A stretch of DNA of 30,934 nucleotides from NCBI GenBank assembly GCA_052387095.1, contig JBQTJN010000041.1:1-30934 (forward strand), read 5' to 3'. The notes below the pieces were generated by a model. That model made no database searches, was not told the DNA's origin, and worked only from the letters and a program-made list of their open reading frames with translations. Origin of the DNA: JBQTJN01 sp052387095 (GTDB lineage: Bacteria > Pseudomonadota > Alphaproteobacteria > Micavibrionales > Micavibrionaceae). Shown one piece after another: positions 6,664-14,748 of this stretch. The position numbers and the translations under genes were made by a program. The stretch's first letter is position 1. Every line of letters starts with the position of its first letter.

Positions 6664-8256
6664 ATGGCCATAGAAAATTTTTTCACTCTCCAGATCGTCA
6701 CGAAAACGCCGGAAGCAACCGGCGCCAGGCCCGCAGGTCTGCTGAGCACGGGTCTGCCGGGGCTCGATTTCCTGAACGTGCTCTTTAGCCAGACAGATAA
6801 AAAAGAAGAACTGCAAAAAGCCGTTTTCAATGCAGCAAACGCGCCTTTGCAGCAGATATCCACCCGCGAAGAAATGCTGCAGAAAAAATTTGAACTGCAC
6901 CTGCAGAAAATCCTGGCCGCTCACCCGGAGATCGCGGCGCAGCTCAAGGCCCTGCCCTTTGATATCCAGCAACAGATCGTTCACACGCTGGCTCTCAATC
7001 AAAAAGCCTTTGATGACGTTCTGAAACTGCTCACACACGGCACAATCACAACGGAAGACGTTGAAAAAGGCGCGCCCGGCCTGCTGCATGTCCTGCTGGC
7101 CGCCGTGGAGAAAAAACAAAATCTTCTCCTTGAAAAAAAAGAAAGCGCTTCCCGGGGCGTTGCATTGGACGCATCGGAAAAACTTTTGCAGCCGGATGAT
7201 AAAGCCGATACTGCCATGCGCGCGCCGGAAATCATCGTCAAGATCATCGCGCATCTGAAAAACCTGACACCGGAACAGGTCAACGAGATCCAGATCAAGG
7301 TTGCCCTCCTGCAGAAAAAAAATCCCGGCCTGTCCATCGAAGAAGCACTGGTTGAAGTCATAGGCTTTGTGCCACCCGTCGTCGTTCCGCCGGAGAATGT
7401 GAATATTGCCCCTGAAATAGCGGCTCCGATCGGGTCGGTCATGACGCCTGTGGAAGGCGGGATCAAACCCATGCCGGGCACCATATTTACAACGCCAAAG
7501 CAAAAGACAGCAGGCCCCCTGGGCGGCTTTACGGAGAAACCAAATACAGCCTTTGGCAATCCCCTTACGCAGGCCGAAGATATTCAAGAGACACTCTCCA
7601 GGCCCCAGAAGACAAAAATGTCCATGGCGGAGTCTATCGCAGCCAAAAAAGATATTCATGCCGCCATCAATCTTCACGCATCTACAACTGTCTCTGCCAC
7701 AACCCTGTCTTTTGATTACAGTCAGAATTTTTATGAACACTTCAACGCACACTTCAACGGCCAGACAATAAACGGCCCGGCAAATTTTTCCACGCCTCTT
7801 CTTCATGCGCCCGTTGCCCATGCTCCGGTACCCGCCACGCAACTGGTCGGCATGACGATTGCGAATGGCGCAGCGAATGGCGAGACGAAAAACATCACAT
7901 TGCAGCTCGAGCCTGAAGAGCTGGGCCGTGTCGAGGTGCGCCTAAGCTTCGGCAAGGACAAAACCGTGAAAGCGGTTCTGATCGCTGAAAAGCCCGAGAC
8001 CTACGCCATGCTCCAGCGCGATTCTCACATGCTTGAGCGCGCCCTGCAGGATGCCGGTCTGGATTCCAGCGGCGGTCTCAGCTTTGAACTGGCCGATTCC
8101 GGTTACAATTTTAATCAGGATAACCAGCGCGGCGGCGGCCATGACAAGGGCGCCACCGGGTCCGGCACGGACCAGGAAATTGAAATCGTTGAATCAAGCA
8201 TGACCTGGCAGGTCGATCCGGCCACAGGCCACATGCGTTACAGCATTCTGGCATGA
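6664..8256 (+). CDS. fliK: Flagellar hook-length control protein FliK
   Basis: FliK is secreted during hook growth and switches the export gate from hook to filament substrates at the right length. The 530-residue protein has a long, low-complexity N-terminal ruler region rich in Gln, Lys, Pro and Ala. Its C-terminal hook-length control domain (about 395-485) contains ITLQLEPEELGRVEVRLSF, the most diagnostic FliK motif, followed by LIAEKPETYAMLQRDSHMLE. It is directly followed by flgD and flgE, the usual order. A second FliK-like gene occurs at 28261-30249. Confidence 0.88.
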   Translation: MAIENFFTLQIVTKTPEATGARPAGLLSTGLPGLDFLNVLFSQTDKKEELQKAVFNAANAPLQQISTREEMLQKKFELHLQKILAAHPEIAAQLKALPFDIQQQIVHTLALNQKAFDDVLKLLTHGTITTEDVEKGAPGLLHVLLAAVEKKQNLLLEKKESASRGVALDASEKLLQPDDKADTAMRAPEIIVKIIAHLKNLTPEQVNEIQIKVALLQKKNPGLSIEEALVEVIGFVPPVVVPPENVNIAPEIAAPIGSVMTPVEGGIKPMPGTIFTTPKQKTAGPLGGFTEKPNTAFGNPLTQAEDIQETLSRPQKTKMSMAESIAAKKDIHAAINLHASTTVSATTLSFDYSQNFYEHFNAHFNGQTINGPANFSTPLLHAPVAHAPVPATQLVGMTIANGAANGETKNITLQLEPEELGRVEVRLSFGKDKTVKAVLIAEKPETYAMLQRDSHMLERALQDAGLDSSGGLSFELADSGYNFNQDNQRGGGHDKGATGSGTDQEIEIVESSMTWQVDPATGHMRYSILA

Positions 8257-8275
8257 TTTTTGAAAGGCAGAATAT

Positions 8276-8983
8276 ATGACATCTGATTTAAGCATAAACA
8301 CCGCCCTGAACCAGCAGAACCAGACCTCCAATTCACGGAACAGTCTGACGAAGGACTTTGACCAGTTCTTGCAATTGCTGACCGTCCAGTTGCAGCATCA
8401 GGATCCATTGTCTCCTATGGACACCACTGAATTCACCAACCAGCTGGTCGCGTTCTCGGGCGTTGAACAGCAGATCAATATAAATTCGAAACTGGACAGC
8501 CTTGTCGCGCTCAGCGTGGGGAATTCTTTCAGCGCCGCCCTGGGCTATGTCGGCCTGGATGCCAGCTACGTCTCGTCCGAATTCCACTTCGACGGCGCAA
8601 AGCCTGTGGAGATGAAATACGCCATCAACGGCGAAGCCGTAAAAGCGAAAATCAATATTTTCAACGAGGAAGGCGAACTGGTCTATTCCAAAGACACCGC
8701 CGCGCTGGACGCCACGAATAATGCCTTCGTCTGGGACGGCAAAAATTCGCAAGGAACAACGGTGCCCGCAGGCACTTACGAAATCAAGGTCGATGCCTTC
8801 GACGCCGAGGACAAGATTGTAACCACAACCACCGTCGTTTCCGGCCATATCCGCGGCATCGAAACCCAGAACGGCCAGATTTTCGTGCTGATCGGCGACC
8901 GCGCGGTTTCGACCGGCAACATACTGAACACGACGCAGCCGGAACCAGTAACACCGCCGGCGGAAGACGAAGAAGACGCATAG
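8276..8983 (+). CDS. flgD: Flagellar hook-capping protein FlgD
   Basis: FlgD forms the temporary cap on which hook subunits assemble. The 235-residue protein has the conserved N-terminal export and assembly region (DFDQFLQLLTVQLQHQDPLS then TTEFTNQLVAFSGVEQQ). It continues with a FlgD Ig-like/tudor-type region in which FVWDGKNSQGTTVPAGTYEI is the family hallmark. The acidic tail PPAEDEEDA is not part of the fold. It is 19 bases after fliK and 44 bases before flgE. Confidence 0.95.
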   Translation: MTSDLSINTALNQQNQTSNSRNSLTKDFDQFLQLLTVQLQHQDPLSPMDTTEFTNQLVAFSGVEQQININSKLDSLVALSVGNSFSAALGYVGLDASYVSSEFHFDGAKPVEMKYAINGEAVKAKINIFNEEGELVYSKDTAALDATNNAFVWDGKNSQGTTVPAGTYEIKVDAFDAEDKIVTTTTVVSGHIRGIETQNGQIFVLIGDRAVSTGNILNTTQPEPVTPPAEDEEDA

Positions 8984-9027
8984 AATTTTTTTTGAGACTT
9001 TAAATTTTATACGAAGAGGAGACTATC

Positions 9028-10833
9028 ATGGGACTTTTTGGATCACTTTTTACCGGCGTGTCGGCCCTGTTCGCACAGTCGCAAAATACAGCCGTCATTT
9101 CCAACAACATTGCCAACATTAACACGACCGGCTTCAAGCGCTCTGAAACGGCGTTCGCCTCACTTGTAACATCGCAAAACCGCCTCTCCAGCTACTCGCC
9201 GGGTACGGTTTCGACCAACCGCGTTCAGCGCGTCAATCAACAGGGCTCGATCCAGCAGACCTCATCCGGAACCGATGCCTCGATCTCCGGCAACGGTTTC
9301 TTCCCGGTCAAACGCGCCGACGACACCTTGCAGGAATTCCTCTACACGCGCGCCGGCCAGTTCTCGGAAGACGCGCAAGGCCTGCTCCGCAATGCTTCCG
9401 GCTTCGTCCTCTACGGATGGCCGCTGGATTCTGACGGCGAACTCCCTGCCAACCAGGGGGATTTGACATCCCTCGTAGCGGCCAACGTTGCTTTCCTCGG
9501 CGGTTTGACAAGACCGACCAGCACGGCGGAACTCGCCATCAACCTCAATGCCGACCAGGAACCGGTCAATACCGGCTCTCTTGATGCGGCAGGCCCCACC
9601 GCGCACGGATCAACCGGCTTCACCGGCTTCCCTATTCCAACAGCCACGCCAGCGCACTTCTCACGCGGCCTGACGATTTATGACGATCTCGGCGACGCGC
9701 AGACCGTGACGCTGGAATACCGGAAAACCACAGGCCCCGGCGCGACAGCCTTGAGCGAAGCGCCCGTCGTTCTGACGCGCGATACGCTTTTAACCTCTAT
9801 TGGAACGATCGTCGCGGGCAACACATTCACCGTCAACACCGGCTTCGGCGCCCAGACTTACATTATCGGTGCAGCAGCCGGCGTCGGCCAAGTTCGTATC
9901 GACACAGTTGGCGACATGATTGATCAGCTTGACGATACGTATGGCGGCGGCACGGAAATCGAAGCCAACCTGACGGCCGATGGTCAAATTCTGATCCAGG
10001 CGGAACAGTTTGCCGACTCGATTACAATCGCGGATACGGCGGGAACGGCCTTGTTCGGCGCCACCAACTTTAACTTCCCGCAGAACACTGTCAATACAAC
10101 GGAAACATATTCTCCGTATGATCTGGATGGCAGTTCAGCACAGGCGGTGGATAATCCTTACGGCTTCACGGCCACCGCAGGCAACCAGGGTGATTTCCCG
10201 GATCTGCAGAACATTGTTAACCCTAATCCGCTTGGCTGGTGGGAAGTGAAAATCATTCACCCCGACGGCAGTGTCATCAACGAAGGTCTTGTGAACTTCA
10301 ACGGTGACGGAACACTGAACGCAACCGCCGACTCAACCGGCAATATCGACATCAACTTGTCGGGTATCGACTGGAACAACGGTTCTCAGGCCCAGGCCTT
10401 TGACATCGACATCTCGCGCTTTACCCAGTTCTCGGGTAACTACAACGTCCTCTTCGCCGACCAGAACGGATCAGCGCTAGGATTGAGAACAGGCGTCGAA
10501 GTCACGCGTGACGGTATTGTGGTCGCACGGTTCTCGAACGGTGCGTCGGCGTCGCTCTATAAGATACCGCTTGTCACCTTCGCCAACTCGAACGGCCTGA
10601 CGGAAGTTTCCGGAACCGCCTACTCGCAGTCCGAGGAATCGGGCGAGAACAACCTGCGCGAAGCAGGATCCGGCGGTGCGGGATTCGTCGAACCTTCGAC
10701 ACTCGAAGCCTCCAACGTCGACCTGGCGGACGAATTCGCCAAGCTGATCGTCGCTCAACGCGCCTTCGGTGCGGGTACACGGGTCATCACCACGGTCGAC
10801 CAGATGACGGAGGATCTGCTGAGATTGAGATAA
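9028..10833 (+). CDS. flgE: Flagellar hook protein FlgE
   Basis: Hook subunit of 601 residues, about 200 longer than the enterobacterial protein. The N-terminus contains the rod/hook signature NNIANINTTGFKRSETAF, and the C-terminus has EASNVDLADEFAKLIVAQRA plus a final D0 helix. The extra length is in the middle: residues about 250-345 (GNTFTVNTGF onward, with IDTVGDMIDQLDD and ILIQAEQFADSI) look like a flagellin-IN type surface domain. A good ribosome-binding site (AGAGGAG) precedes the ATG. The gene is probably the last of the flgI operon, because structured, terminator-like DNA follows. Confidence 0.95.
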   Translation: MGLFGSLFTGVSALFAQSQNTAVISNNIANINTTGFKRSETAFASLVTSQNRLSSYSPGTVSTNRVQRVNQQGSIQQTSSGTDASISGNGFFPVKRADDTLQEFLYTRAGQFSEDAQGLLRNASGFVLYGWPLDSDGELPANQGDLTSLVAANVAFLGGLTRPTSTAELAINLNADQEPVNTGSLDAAGPTAHGSTGFTGFPIPTATPAHFSRGLTIYDDLGDAQTVTLEYRKTTGPGATALSEAPVVLTRDTLLTSIGTIVAGNTFTVNTGFGAQTYIIGAAAGVGQVRIDTVGDMIDQLDDTYGGGTEIEANLTADGQILIQAEQFADSITIADTAGTALFGATNFNFPQNTVNTTETYSPYDLDGSSAQAVDNPYGFTATAGNQGDFPDLQNIVNPNPLGWWEVKIIHPDGSVINEGLVNFNGDGTLNATADSTGNIDINLSGIDWNNGSQAQAFDIDISRFTQFSGNYNVLFADQNGSALGLRTGVEVTRDGIVVARFSNGASASLYKIPLVTFANSNGLTEVSGTAYSQSEESGENNLREAGSGGAGFVEPSTLEASNVDLADEFAKLIVAQRAFGAGTRVITTVDQMTEDLLRLR

Positions 10834-10839
10834 TCTTTA

Positions 10840-10925
10840 GGGAGTAACCGAAGGGTGCGAAGCACCCGGAGGCACGAACTAAAAAGGGAGTAACCGGAAA
10901 TCGCGCAGCGATTGAAGGCACGACC
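10840..10925. repeat. Two tandem 40-base units with different but base-paired hairpins
   Basis: Unit 1 (10840-10879) and unit 2 (10886-10925) share the flanks GGGAGTAACC and GAGGCACGAAC or close variants, with a 46-base period. Between the flanks, unit 1 holds the hairpin GGGTGC-GAA-GCACCC and unit 2 holds AATCGC-GCA-GCGATT. The stems differ in sequence but both pair perfectly. The block starts 7 bases after the flgE stop. Function unknown; an RNA processing or terminator role in the flgE mRNA is possible. Confidence 0.75.
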
Positions 10926-10937
10926 AAATAAGTTAAA

Positions 10938-10998
10938 GGGCCTTTGAGCTTCAGTCTTGCTTACCCTGGCAACCCTAACCCTTGAAGCTAAAAGGCCC
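10938..10998. other. Long hairpin between flgE and flagellin
   Basis: Bases 10938-10953 and 10983-10998 pair at 15 of 16 positions around a 29-base loop that contains ACCCTAACCC. There is no T-run after it. It could be an mRNA 3'-end stabiliser or a regulatory structure. Confidence 0.5.
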
Positions 10999-11043
10999 CT
11001 ACTGCAGTGAGCTAATCCAGAAGGATCATTTATTACTGCAGAT

Positions 11044-11080
11044 AGGGCGCGCCTCAGAACGGGGCGCGCCCTTACTATTT
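11044..11080 (+). terminator. Probable terminator of the flgI-flgE operon
   Basis: A perfect 10-bp GC-rich stem (AGGGCGCGCC at 11044-11053 with its complement at 11063-11072) closes a 9-base loop and is followed by the T-rich stretch TACTATTTC. The T tract is interrupted, so termination strength is uncertain. Confidence 0.5.
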
Positions 11081-11094
11081 CATTCTCCCACACT

Positions 11095-11218
11095 CGTCAC
11101 CCCCGTGGTGAGCGCAGCGAACATCAACGACGGGGGTCCACAATGTCAGCGCAAACGCGCTGTCTTTTTCTGGATCCCCGCCGTTTAAGCCAGCTTGCAG
11201 CTGGCCGCGGGGATGACG
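11095..11218 (-). repeat. Family A structured intergenic repeat, copy 1 (inverted)
   Basis: The outer ends CGTCACCCCCG and CGGGGATGACG are near-complementary. Internal hairpins include GCCAGCT-TGC-AGCTGGC (11189-11205) and CAGCGC-AAAC-GCGCTG (11147-11162). Read on the minus strand it has the same layout as the two copies downstream of flhA: ends, variable hairpin 1, GGCGGGGATCC, variable hairpin 2, then GGACCCCC. It is non-coding. Confidence 0.7.
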
Positions 11219-11270
11219 GAAATAAATGTTTTTTTCATAAAAAACAAGAAAACCTAATCTTAATTTTCGC

Positions 11271-11301
11271 GTTAACGCCTTCTTAATTTTTGTGTTATAT
11301 T
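11271..11301 (+). promoter_or_regulatory. CtrA-type box and -10 element upstream of flagellin
   Basis: GTTAA at 11271-11275, a 7-base spacer and TTAA at 11283-11286 form TTAA-N7-TTAAC on the minus strand, the full CtrA binding consensus. A -10-like TATATT follows at 11296-11301. A transcript from about 11308 would have a roughly 60-base leader before the flagellin ATG, the region on which FlbT acts in Caulobacter. No sigma-54 or sigma-28 consensus was found here. Confidence 0.5.
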
Positions 11302-11368
11302 CTTGAATGATACATCCCAGTAAGGGGTGTTTGCAGGACGCATAAACAAACCTAGGAAAGGAACTCAT

Positions 11369-13015
11369 ATGTCATCCGATGTCGTACTATCCGCAGCTCT
11401 GCGGAACAACCTACTCTCCCTTCAAAGCACGCAAAGATTGATCGACACGACGCAGGCTCGCCTTGCGACGGGCCGTAAGGTCAACAGTGCTCTGGATAAC
11501 GCACAGTCATTCTTTGCTGCGCAAGCTCTTAACAACCGTGCAGGCGATCTTTCTCGTCTTCTGGATGGTATCGGACAGTCTATCCGTACCATTGAAGAAG
11601 CCGATAAGGGTATTACCGCTCTGACCGCTCTTGTTGAACAAGCTGAATCCGTCGCAATCGAAGCGCAGGGCGAAATTCGCGCTGCTAACGGTTTTGCCCG
11701 GGTTCGCAGTACCGAAGACCTCAGCGCCGTTACATCTCTTGTAACCGGCTCTGGCGGTACTCTTGCAGCTGGCGACGATATCGTCATCAGCTTCAAACAA
11801 GACGATACTCTCGCCGGTGCTGTTCAAACCAGCGCTGACATCAACATCGATGCCACCGACTCAATCTACAACATCGTTGCCGAAATCAATGCTGACGCCA
11901 CCATTCAGGACTATGTCCGCGCCAGTATCGATGCCAACGGACGCTTGCAGCTTGAATCTCTTGTCGAAGGCGGTCTCGTCCGCGTTCGTGCAGGAACAAC
12001 ATCACCGGGCGCAGACGGCTTTGCCTATCTGGGTCTCGATAACGTTGTTGGAACTGAAAATACGATTGCTACAACCCGTCAGGGTGGTACAGCCGTTGCT
12101 GGACGCGTACTTACATCTGCCGTTTCCGGCGGAACGCAAGTCAGCAACAAGTATCAGGCCAGCGATACGCTCGATGTGGCTAACTATATCGCTACTGGCG
12201 ATACAGTTGGTTTCGAGATTATCGTCGATGGTGTATCAAGCGGCGAGATTTCAGTTGCTGCGACCGACACAATCCAGGACCTGATCGATGGTATCAACAA
12301 CGATACTGAATTGGCAGGTTCTGTTGTTGCCACCTTCAACGTAGATACAGGTCGTATCGAGCTGGAGTTTGGCGAAAGCGTTGGTCAGGCGGAAATTGTC
12401 ATCAACGCAACAGCGGCTGCTGACGATACTGACTTCGTGTTCGGTACAGGCTCTTCCGATGTTACGGGGGGTGCGGCTGGCACCGATGCTTCAAGCGAAT
12501 TGTTTACATTCGTTGGAACCAGTGCTAACCTGGCTCAGTTCGAGGAAGACTTTAACAACATTCGCGACCAGATCGATGGTTTGGTTGAAGATGCCGGTTA
12601 TCGCGGTACCAACCTCCTGAACAATGCTGACTTGACGACCTTTTTCAACGAAGATCGTACGAACTCCCTGGTTTCGGAAGGTGTGGATTTCACATCTCTC
12701 GGCCTTGGTATCGAGGAAGCGGACTTCACAGATGCCCTGGACGTGCAAGAGTCTCTGGACTCTGTGCGTGCCTCTCTTGATAGCGTTCGCAGCTTCGGTC
12801 AGACTCTGGCTAACGACTTGGCGATCATTCAGACCCGCCGGGACTTTACAGAGAACACCATCCAAACTCTGAAAGCCGGCGCAGACGACTTGACGCTCGC
12901 CGACCAGAACGAGGAAGGCGCGAACCTTCTGGCTCTGCAGACCAGACAACAGCTGGGTATTACTTCCCTGGCTCTGGCATCGCAGTCACAGCAGGCCGTT
13001 CTCAGACTGTTCTAA
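11369..13015 (+). CDS. fliC: Flagellin
   Basis: Filament subunit of 548 residues from the ATG at 11369. That start is preferred over an upstream GTG at 11327 because AGGAAAGGAA lies just before it and the protein then begins MSSDVVLSAALRNNL, as in relatives. N-terminal D0/D1 includes STQRLIDTTQARLATGRKVN, and C-terminal D1/D0 includes ANDLAIIQTRRDFTENTIQT and ends QQAVLRLF. The middle contains two flagellin-IN-like units, about 135-208 and 277-347, each with an FEIIVDG- or IVISF-type strand, an NIVAEINAD or DLIDGINND helix and a GRLQLES or GRIELEF strand. It is the only flagellin gene in the window; the fliC symbol is used generically. Terminator and flbT-flaF follow. Confidence 0.95.
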   Translation: MSSDVVLSAALRNNLLSLQSTQRLIDTTQARLATGRKVNSALDNAQSFFAAQALNNRAGDLSRLLDGIGQSIRTIEEADKGITALTALVEQAESVAIEAQGEIRAANGFARVRSTEDLSAVTSLVTGSGGTLAAGDDIVISFKQDDTLAGAVQTSADINIDATDSIYNIVAEINADATIQDYVRASIDANGRLQLESLVEGGLVRVRAGTTSPGADGFAYLGLDNVVGTENTIATTRQGGTAVAGRVLTSAVSGGTQVSNKYQASDTLDVANYIATGDTVGFEIIVDGVSSGEISVAATDTIQDLIDGINNDTELAGSVVATFNVDTGRIELEFGESVGQAEIVINATAAADDTDFVFGTGSSDVTGGAAGTDASSELFTFVGTSANLAQFEEDFNNIRDQIDGLVEDAGYRGTNLLNNADLTTFFNEDRTNSLVSEGVDFTSLGLGIEEADFTDALDVQESLDSVRASLDSVRSFGQTLANDLAIIQTRRDFTENTIQTLKAGADDLTLADQNEEGANLLALQTRQQLGITSLALASQSQQAVLRLF

Positions 13016-13040
13016 GTCTGAACCAAAGAATTCAATAAGA

Positions 13041-13070
13041 AAAACCGGGAAGAACTCCCCGGTTTTTTTA
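13041..13070 (+). terminator. Rho-independent terminator after flagellin
   Basis: The stem AACCGGG pairs with CCCGGTT around an 8-base loop and is followed by seven T residues. It lies 27 bases after the flagellin stop codon. Confidence 0.85.
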
Positions 13071-13085
13071 TTTGTACGACCGCCC

Positions 13086-13176
13086 CGTCATTGCGAGCGA
13101 CCACCGGGAGCGAAGCAATCCAGGGGCAGCAGGAAAAACTGGATTGCTTCGTCTGCTTCGCCTCCTCGCAATGACG
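13086..13176. repeat. Family B intergenic repeat, copy 1
   Basis: It begins CGTCATTGCGAG and ends CTCGCAATGACG, exact complements. An inner palindrome pairs CGAAGCAATCCAG with CTGGATTGCTTCG. It is non-coding, sitting between flagellin and flbT. Confidence 0.85.
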
Positions 13177-13211
13177 ATTATTATGTTTTTGTTCTTTATT
13201 AAGCCCTGAAA

Positions 13212-13220
13212 TGGTATAAT
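13212..13220 (+). promoter_or_regulatory. Candidate extended -10 promoter for flbT-flaF
   Basis: TGGTATAAT is a perfect extended -10 element 50 bases before the flbT ATG. No good -35 is visible at normal spacing, which extended -10 promoters tolerate. It lies downstream of both the flagellin terminator and the family B repeat. Confidence 0.4.
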
Positions 13221-13270
13221 GATACTAACAGTAGAAACTGGTTTTTCTGACTCGAAAGGAAGAAGTCCTT

Positions 13271-13672
13271 ATGGCCCTGGTCATAGATCTCAAACAAGGC
13301 GAAAAAATTCTGATTGGCGAAGCCGTCATTACCAATGACGGCCAGCGCGCCCGCCTGCATATTGCCGGTGACGCCCCTATCATGCGTGAAAAAGATGTCA
13401 TGCAGGAGGAAGATGCCGATACGCCGTCCAAGAGAATTTATTTCCTCATCCAGTGCATGTACCTGGCGCGCAACCCCGGCGACTATCACAAGAAATATTT
13501 CGGCCTGATTGAAGAGATTCAGCACGCTGCCCCTTCCAGCAGCATTTTCTTTATGCAGATTAACGAGCATATCATCTCCGGAGCCTACTACAAAGCGCTC
13601 AAGCTGGCGAAAGAACTGATACAGCATGAAAGGGAGCTGGTAGAAAATGCACTCCAATCCACCCACAAATAA
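13271..13672 (+). CDS. flbT: Flagellin post-transcriptional regulator FlbT
   Basis: FlbT (133 residues) in Caulobacter binds the flagellin mRNA leader and destabilises it until the hook is complete. The N-terminal LKQGEKILIGEAVITNDG and the central RIYFLIQCMYLARN are typical of the family. The AAGGAAGAAG upstream of the ATG is a good ribosome-binding site. It overlaps flaF by 26 bases, so both proteins are translationally coupled. Its neighbour and likely target is the flagellin gene just upstream. Confidence 0.93.
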   Translation: MALVIDLKQGEKILIGEAVITNDGQRARLHIAGDAPIMREKDVMQEEDADTPSKRIYFLIQCMYLARNPGDYHKKYFGLIEEIQHAAPSSSIFFMQINEHIISGAYYKALKLAKELIQHERELVENALQSTHK

Positions 13673-14084
13673 TCCATACGCCAAGGCGGCTTCCGCCTAT
13701 GGCGATAACGCGCAAAAACATACGCCCGACCAACGGGAAATGGAGGGACGCGTCCTGCTCAAGTCCGCACGCATGATGCAGGAGCTTCATGACAACTGGG
13801 ACAATTCCAATAGCGATGCCATCGAAGTCACGCTAAAGCACAACCGTAATATATGGCTGATGTTCTATGATACGGCCATGGAAAATCCTGAAGGCAGCCG
13901 CCCGAAAGATTTGCGCAGCAACATCATCAATCTCGCTAATTTCGTCTTTAAACGGGAGCTAGAGATTATAGGGACTCCTGAAAAGGGAAAGCTGACCGTC
14001 CTCATTAATATCAATAAGGAAATCGCCGCCGGACTGATGACAAAAACGCCTGCACCGCAAACCCCGCCGGCGGGTAAAAAATAA
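13647..14084 (+). CDS. flaF: Flagellar biosynthesis regulator FlaF
   Basis: FlaF acts with FlbT on flagellin production and secretion in alphaproteobacteria. The 145-residue protein contains the family features NPYAKAASAYGDNAQKHTP, REMEGRVLLKSARMM and NRNIWLMFYDTAMENPEG. A short Pro/Thr-rich tail ends the protein. The ATG at 13647 is inside the end of flbT. A family C repeat follows the stop. Confidence 0.93.
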   Translation: MHSNPPTNNPYAKAASAYGDNAQKHTPDQREMEGRVLLKSARMMQELHDNWDNSNSDAIEVTLKHNRNIWLMFYDTAMENPEGSRPKDLRSNIINLANFVFKRELEIIGTPEKGKLTVLININKEIAAGLMTKTPAPQTPPAGKK

Positions 14085-14100
14085 GCACTCCATTAATAAT

Positions 14101-14188
14101 CGTCATCCCGAACCCGCCGTATGGCGCGGAGGGATCTTTCCTTTATGACCTAAGGGGGAAGATCCTTCGGCTTTGCCTCGGGATGACG
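14101..14188. repeat. Family C intergenic repeat, full copy
   Basis: The ends CGTCATCCCGA and TCGGGATGACG are exact complements. Internal GGATCTTTC pairs partly with GGGGAAGATCC. A half copy of the same family lies at 28217-28246 before the second fliK-like gene. Confidence 0.7.
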
Positions 14189-14204
14189 ATTTTCTTAAAA
14201 TAAT

Positions 14205-14228
14205 AAAAAAGGCGCTGAATGCGCCTTT
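14205..14228 (-). terminator. Terminator of the FlaG-like gene
   Basis: On the minus strand AAAGGCGC pairs with GCGCCTTT around a 5-base loop, followed by six T residues, 23 bases after the stop of the minus-strand gene. It may also serve flaF in the other direction. Confidence 0.75.
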
Positions 14229-14250
14229 GATCTCATTGGAAATATAAAAC

Positions 14251-14748
14251 CTAAGCGCTGACGCGAACGCTGCTGGTATTGGGCTGTGACGTCTGGGATG
14301 CCGCTATAAAGGCCGCTGAAGCAATTTCAGATTGAGGACTTCTCGTCTGAACTTCGGCCTTGGGCTGGCTTACCTCGGGCAGGCTGAACGTCTGTTGTTC
14401 AGTCTGCGCCTGTTGAGATGGCGCTGCATCTGCGGTTTCAAAACTGACAGGTGATGTCTGGTTTCTCGTTGCACGGCTGGCTTCCGCCTGGACGCGCGCT
14501 TTAAGCACGGTTTCTGACGGAAATTGTTTCAGGACATCGCCTGTATCCGGATTGCGGATCTGCAGAACGGCTTTGTCGTAGTTAACATCAACGTGAATAT
14601 AGGGGCTGACATACGGAGCCTGAACAACAGGCGCCGCTTCCTGAACGCGCTCGGGATTGGCAGCGTAAGCGCGCGCTGCATCAGTCTGAGCCGGAGCATT
14701 CCGGTCGACTTGCACGCTGGCGACTACTGAATTAACAGCTTCAATCAT
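14251..14748 (-). CDS. FlaG-like domain protein
   Basis: A 165-residue protein whose region about 50-85 (IHVDVNYDKAVLQIRNPDTG, then DVLKQFPSE) matches the FlaG domain pattern of a short strand-turn followed by a PSE/PPE motif. FlaG proteins influence filament length and stability. The remaining C-terminal half is Gln/Ser/Thr/Ala-rich and looks disordered. Unusually the FlaG-like motif is in the first half of the protein; in most FlaG proteins it closes the C-terminus. The gene runs against all its neighbours, with its own terminator. Its leader carries the motif ACCCTAACCCA next to the start codon. Confidence 0.65.
   Translation of the reverse strand: MIEAVNSVVASVQVDRNAPAQTDAARAYAANPERVQEAAPVVQAPYVSPYIHVDVNYDKAVLQIRNPDTGDVLKQFPSETVLKARVQAEASRATRNQTSPVSFETADAAPSQQAQTEQQTFSLPEVSQPKAEVQTRSPQSEIASAAFIAASQTSQPNTSSVRVSA

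Noticed and set aside
5775..7842. Long minus-strand frames opposite the FlgN-like genes and fliK
   Set aside because: Antisense shadows; Cys/Phe/Arg-rich and without ribosome-binding sites, while the plus strand carries recognisable flagellar proteins.
11331..11336. TTGCAG upstream of flagellin as the -12 part of a sigma-54 promoter
   Set aside because: No GG at the required -24 spacing.
11327..11368. Upstream GTG start for flagellin adding 14 residues
   Set aside because: The added residues are not flagellin-like, and AGGAAAGGAA lies right before the ATG at 11369.
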